From: Psychrobacter sp.
Lineage (GTDB): Bacteria; Pseudomonadota; Gammaproteobacteria; Pseudomonadales; Moraxellaceae
Reading direction: 5' to 3'
NCBI GenBank assembly: GCA_012270355.1
Contig: JAAXIL010000060.1
Location: 6,981 to 15,786 of the forward strand
Length of the DNA stretch: 8,806 bases
The notes under the pieces are model-generated. The model made no database searches. It was not told the DNA's origin and saw nothing but the letters and a program-made list of their open reading frames with translations. The translations under genes were made by a program, and so were the position numbers. Positions 6,863 to 8,806 of this stretch are shown piece after piece. How positions within the stretch are numbered: the first letter of the stretch is position 1; every line of letters starts with the position of its first letter.

Positions 6863-7951
6863 CTATTCTAACACGTCTTTGGCTGTATCGAGGACCGATT
6901 GTGGCAATGTCACACCTTGTTCACTGGCATGCTTTGGACTCACGGTTAAATCCAGCGAGGTAGCCACATAAGTCGGAATGTCGCCAGCATTCTCACCATT
7001 TAAGATGCGAGCCACAATCTTGCCTGTTTGCCGTCCAAGGTCATAATAGTTAACGCCAAGTGCTGCAACTGCACCACGCTCAACCGAATCGGAATCGGCA
7101 GCAATCAACGGGACTTTGCTTTCGTTAGCCACTTGATACAGCGATTCATAAGCCGAAACCACATTGTTGTCGGTTGAGGTGTAAATCACGTCCACTTTAT
7201 CGGCGATACTACGAGCTGCCATTGCAATGTCTGTACTCTTTTGAGCAGGTGCACCATGTACGGTAATGCCCATTGGCTCAAGTTTTTCGGTCAGGTTTTT
7301 TAGCACGATGGTAGCGTTGACCTCGCCTGGACTAGACACCTAGCCGACGTCTTTAAGATCAGGGATGATTTGTGTCATCAGGTAAATTTGTGGGTCATAG
7401 GGCAGGGCATCGGATGTGCCCGTCACATTCGTGCCAGAGCCGTCCAGTTTGCCGACCAATTTGGCTTCGACAGGATCAGTGACCGCTGAGAACACCACAG
7501 GAATGGTTGAAGTAGCAGCAATGACTGATTGAGCTGATGGCGTGGCGATGGCAACAATCACGTCAGGTTCATCGGCAACAAACTGTTTGGCGATTTGTCC
7601 CGCCGTTCCTGTATTACCTTGAGCAGACTGGAAATTGACGGTTAAGTTTTGTCCCTCATTAAAGCCTTGCTCTTTTAGCTCATCAATCGCCCCTTGACGC
7701 ACCGCATCTAAAGCAGGATGCTCAACAATGGCTGTAATCGCCACCTCCTTCATCTCAGTGACAGGTGTGGTCGCATCTGGCGTTGTTGTCGCTTCTTCAG
7801 CCGTTGTGGCTGGGGCAACGGTGGTGTCCGTAGTTTCGACAACGTCCGTCTCTTCGGCAGGCTGACTACACCCTGCTAACATGGCAGTGGCAATCGTGCC
7901 CACTATAAAAGTGGTGGCAAAACGCTTAGTTAGTGTATGAGCTTGGAACAT
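6863..7951 (-). pseudogene. ABC substrate-binding lipoprotein (TrpX type, COG2984-like), interrupted by an in-frame TAG
   Basis: The 362-codon frame encodes the periplasmic ligand-binding lipoprotein of the importer. It shows a signal peptide with lipobox LAGC (Cys28), a Thr/Glu/Asp-rich linker (about 30-65), then the two-lobed domain: KEVAITAIVEHPALDAVRQG (68-87), DVIVAIATPSAQ (130-141), IPVVFSAVTDP (150-160), DVIYTSTDNN (254-263), RGAVAALGVNYY (292-303), TGKIVARILNG (309-319) and a closing VTLPQSVLD. Codon 204, between DVG and VSSPGEVN, is TAG (7340-7342); the frame resumes at once and ends in TAG at 6863. In relatives this position is a hydrophobic or aromatic residue in the hinge strand, so one substitution is the simplest cause. 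The 203-aa product has only the first lobe. The start is ATG 7951 with AAGGAA about 9 bp upstream. A base-call error cannot be excluded. Confidence 0.88.
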
Positions 7952-8007
7952 GGCAAAGGCTTCCTTGACAATGACGAATTAAATAATATGACAAAACTGT
8001 AACATAA

Positions 8008-8036
8008 AAATAAAACTGGCGGTAAACCTTTGTAAA
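8008..8036 (-). promoter_or_regulatory. Possible sigma-70 promoter for the first binding-protein gene
   Basis: On the - strand, TTTACA (8031-8036) and TTATTT (8008-8013) are separated by 17 bp, about 55 bp upstream of the ATG at 7951. The rest of the AT-rich gap 7952-8104 shows no gene or stable hairpin. The -35 matches at 5 of 6 positions, but the -10 is poor, so confidence is low. Confidence 0.3.
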
Positions 8037-8104
8037 GTTGATTGATGACAATTTATTTTATATTAAGAAAATAAAAGTTTGGTTTTAAGCGATGCCGTTA
8101 TAAA

Positions 8105-8380
8105 TTAACCAAATATATGTTTAATGCTCCTAGCAAGCCACCATACCATACGAAATGGTATGTCCAGAAAATAATACCAATCGTACCACCATGCATCTTC
8201 TACTTGCTGCCGTAACTGTGTATTGCGATTTGGTCGATAAGGTGCATAAGCAATCATAACAATGCCAATGACCATAAAAGCCAACCCAAATGCGACTAAC
8301 GCTAAATTTGGATATATAAAATAACTAAGCAGGGCAACGATACCCATATAAACTAAAACATAGCCAAAAACTAATAGCAC
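8105..8380 (-). CDS. Small two-helix membrane protein of unknown function
   Basis: I do not recognise this 91-residue protein. It has two hydrophobic segments, about 2-22 and 26-47, joined by a short turn (YPN). A polar stretch follows (APYRPNRNTQLRQQVED, 46-62), and then a striking aromatic patch with WWYDWYYFLD (64-73) and MVWWLARSIKH (78-88) that could lie in the membrane surface as an amphipathic helix. GTG at 8380 is the only start that keeps the first helix: a TGA stops the frame three codons upstream, and the next ATG (codon 12) would cut the helix in half. The Shine-Dalgarno sequence is weak. It starts 21 bp after the metG stop on the same strand, so it may be cotranscribed with metG. 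The composition looks like a real membrane protein, but no function can be given. Confidence 0.65.
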   Translation of the reverse strand: MLLVFGYVLVYMGIVALLSYFIYPNLALVAFGLAFMVIGIVMIAYAPYRPNRNTQLRQQVEDAWWYDWYYFLDIPFRMVWWLARSIKHIFG

Positions 8381-8401
8381 GGTCTTAACTCACGAAAAAT
8401 A

Positions 8402-8695
8402 TTACGCCAACCTATCCCCAACCTGGCACGCATCGGGGAGAGTAATCACGGTCAAGCCCGTTTTTGGATCACCTGACGATATAATCATGCGCTCACTTAC
8501 GCCAAACTTCATTTTGCGAGGGGCAAGATTCGTCACACAAATCACCTTTTTATCTTGCAACTCACTGGGTTCATAAAATGCTCTAATGCCACTAAACACG
8601 TTAATCGGCTTATCCTTGCCAATATCTAGCGTGAATTGCAATAATTTATCCGCCCCGTCCACGTAATTGCATTCAAGCACATGAGCCACGGTCAT
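8402..8695 (-). CDS. metG: Methionyl-tRNA synthetase, C-terminal tRNA-binding domain (partial or broken)
   Basis: These residues match the Trbp111-like OB-fold domain that ends many MetG proteins, where it aids dimerisation and tRNA binding. Visible are YVDGADKLLQFTLDIG (11-26), VFSGIRAFYEP (33-43) and the hallmark VTNLAPRKMKFGVSERM (54-70), ending with LPDACQVGDRLA and TAA. The homology continues upstream of the ATG at 8695: codons read IDFADFSKVE, then an Asn/Asp-rich linker (NNTNNDNDNDN) out to about 8773. ATG 8695 is thus an internal methionine of the domain. At 8780-8782 the same frame has TAA, and no ATG, GTG or TTG lies between it and 8695. The catalytic body would lie beyond the right edge. 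Either metG is disrupted in the linker, the domain starts at ATG 8695 as a separate protein, or there is an error near the edge. Confidence 0.85.
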   Translation of the reverse strand: MTVAHVLECNYVDGADKLLQFTLDIGKDKPINVFSGIRAFYEPSELQDKKVICVTNLAPRKMKFGVSERMIISSGDPKTGLTVITLPDACQVGDRLA

Positions 8696-8806
8696 TTCTA
8701 CTTTGCTAAAGTCGGCAAAATCAATTGTGTCTGCCGTGTTGTCATTGTCGTTATCATTGTTTGTGTTATTGTCCGTTTTTTACTGATTTTTGATATAGTA
8801 TGCATA

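Noticed and set aside
4562..7342. Stop-codon recoding (TAA as Glu, TAG as sense)
   Set aside because: Intact genes in the window end normally at TAA or TGA, and the two odd stops are different codons at unrelated residues; mutation or error is simpler.

Overview
The window looks like chromosomal DNA from a gammaproteobacterium, most likely of the Moraxellaceae (Moraxella/Psychrobacter/Faucicola type). I infer this from the moderate base composition, the single-chain PurL with a fused glutaminase domain, TrmO, the carboxynorspermidine polyamine genes and a MetG with a fused C-terminal tRNA-binding domain. No database search was possible, so the assignment is tentative. No rRNA, tRNA, CRISPR array, insertion sequence, integrase or phage gene is visible. 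Both edges cut genes: purL on the left and metG on the right.

Left half (1-4260, + strand): the 3' end of purL (purine synthesis) is followed 18 bp later by trmO (tRNA t6A37 methylation). After a spacer holding a tandem 23-bp repeat come nspC (carboxynorspermidine decarboxylase) and the carboxynorspermidine synthase gene. Together these last two make (nor)spermidine from aspartate semialdehyde and a diamine. The synthase starts at TTG behind a strong Shine-Dalgarno sequence, and a clear rho-independent terminator ends the block.

Right half (4289-8806, - strand, convergent): a TrpXYZ-type ABC importer locus that appears to be decaying. In transcription order it holds a lipoprotein binding-protein gene with one in-frame TAG (6863-7951), a terminator, a second diverged binding-protein copy with two internal deletions and a frameshift (6100-6730), an apparently intact permease (5145-6041), and an ATPase gene in which the Walker B catalytic glutamate codon is TAA (4289-5083). 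If the base calls are right, no working importer can be made from these genes. Upstream of the importer lie a small two-helix membrane protein of unknown function (8105-8380) and the C-terminal domain of methionyl-tRNA synthetase (8402-8695), whose linker has an in-frame stop close to the window edge.

I do not see a convincing new biological system. The most notable signal is the coordinated breakage of the ABC importer genes, with the permease still open. The alternative explanation, sequence error, could be tested by read mapping.
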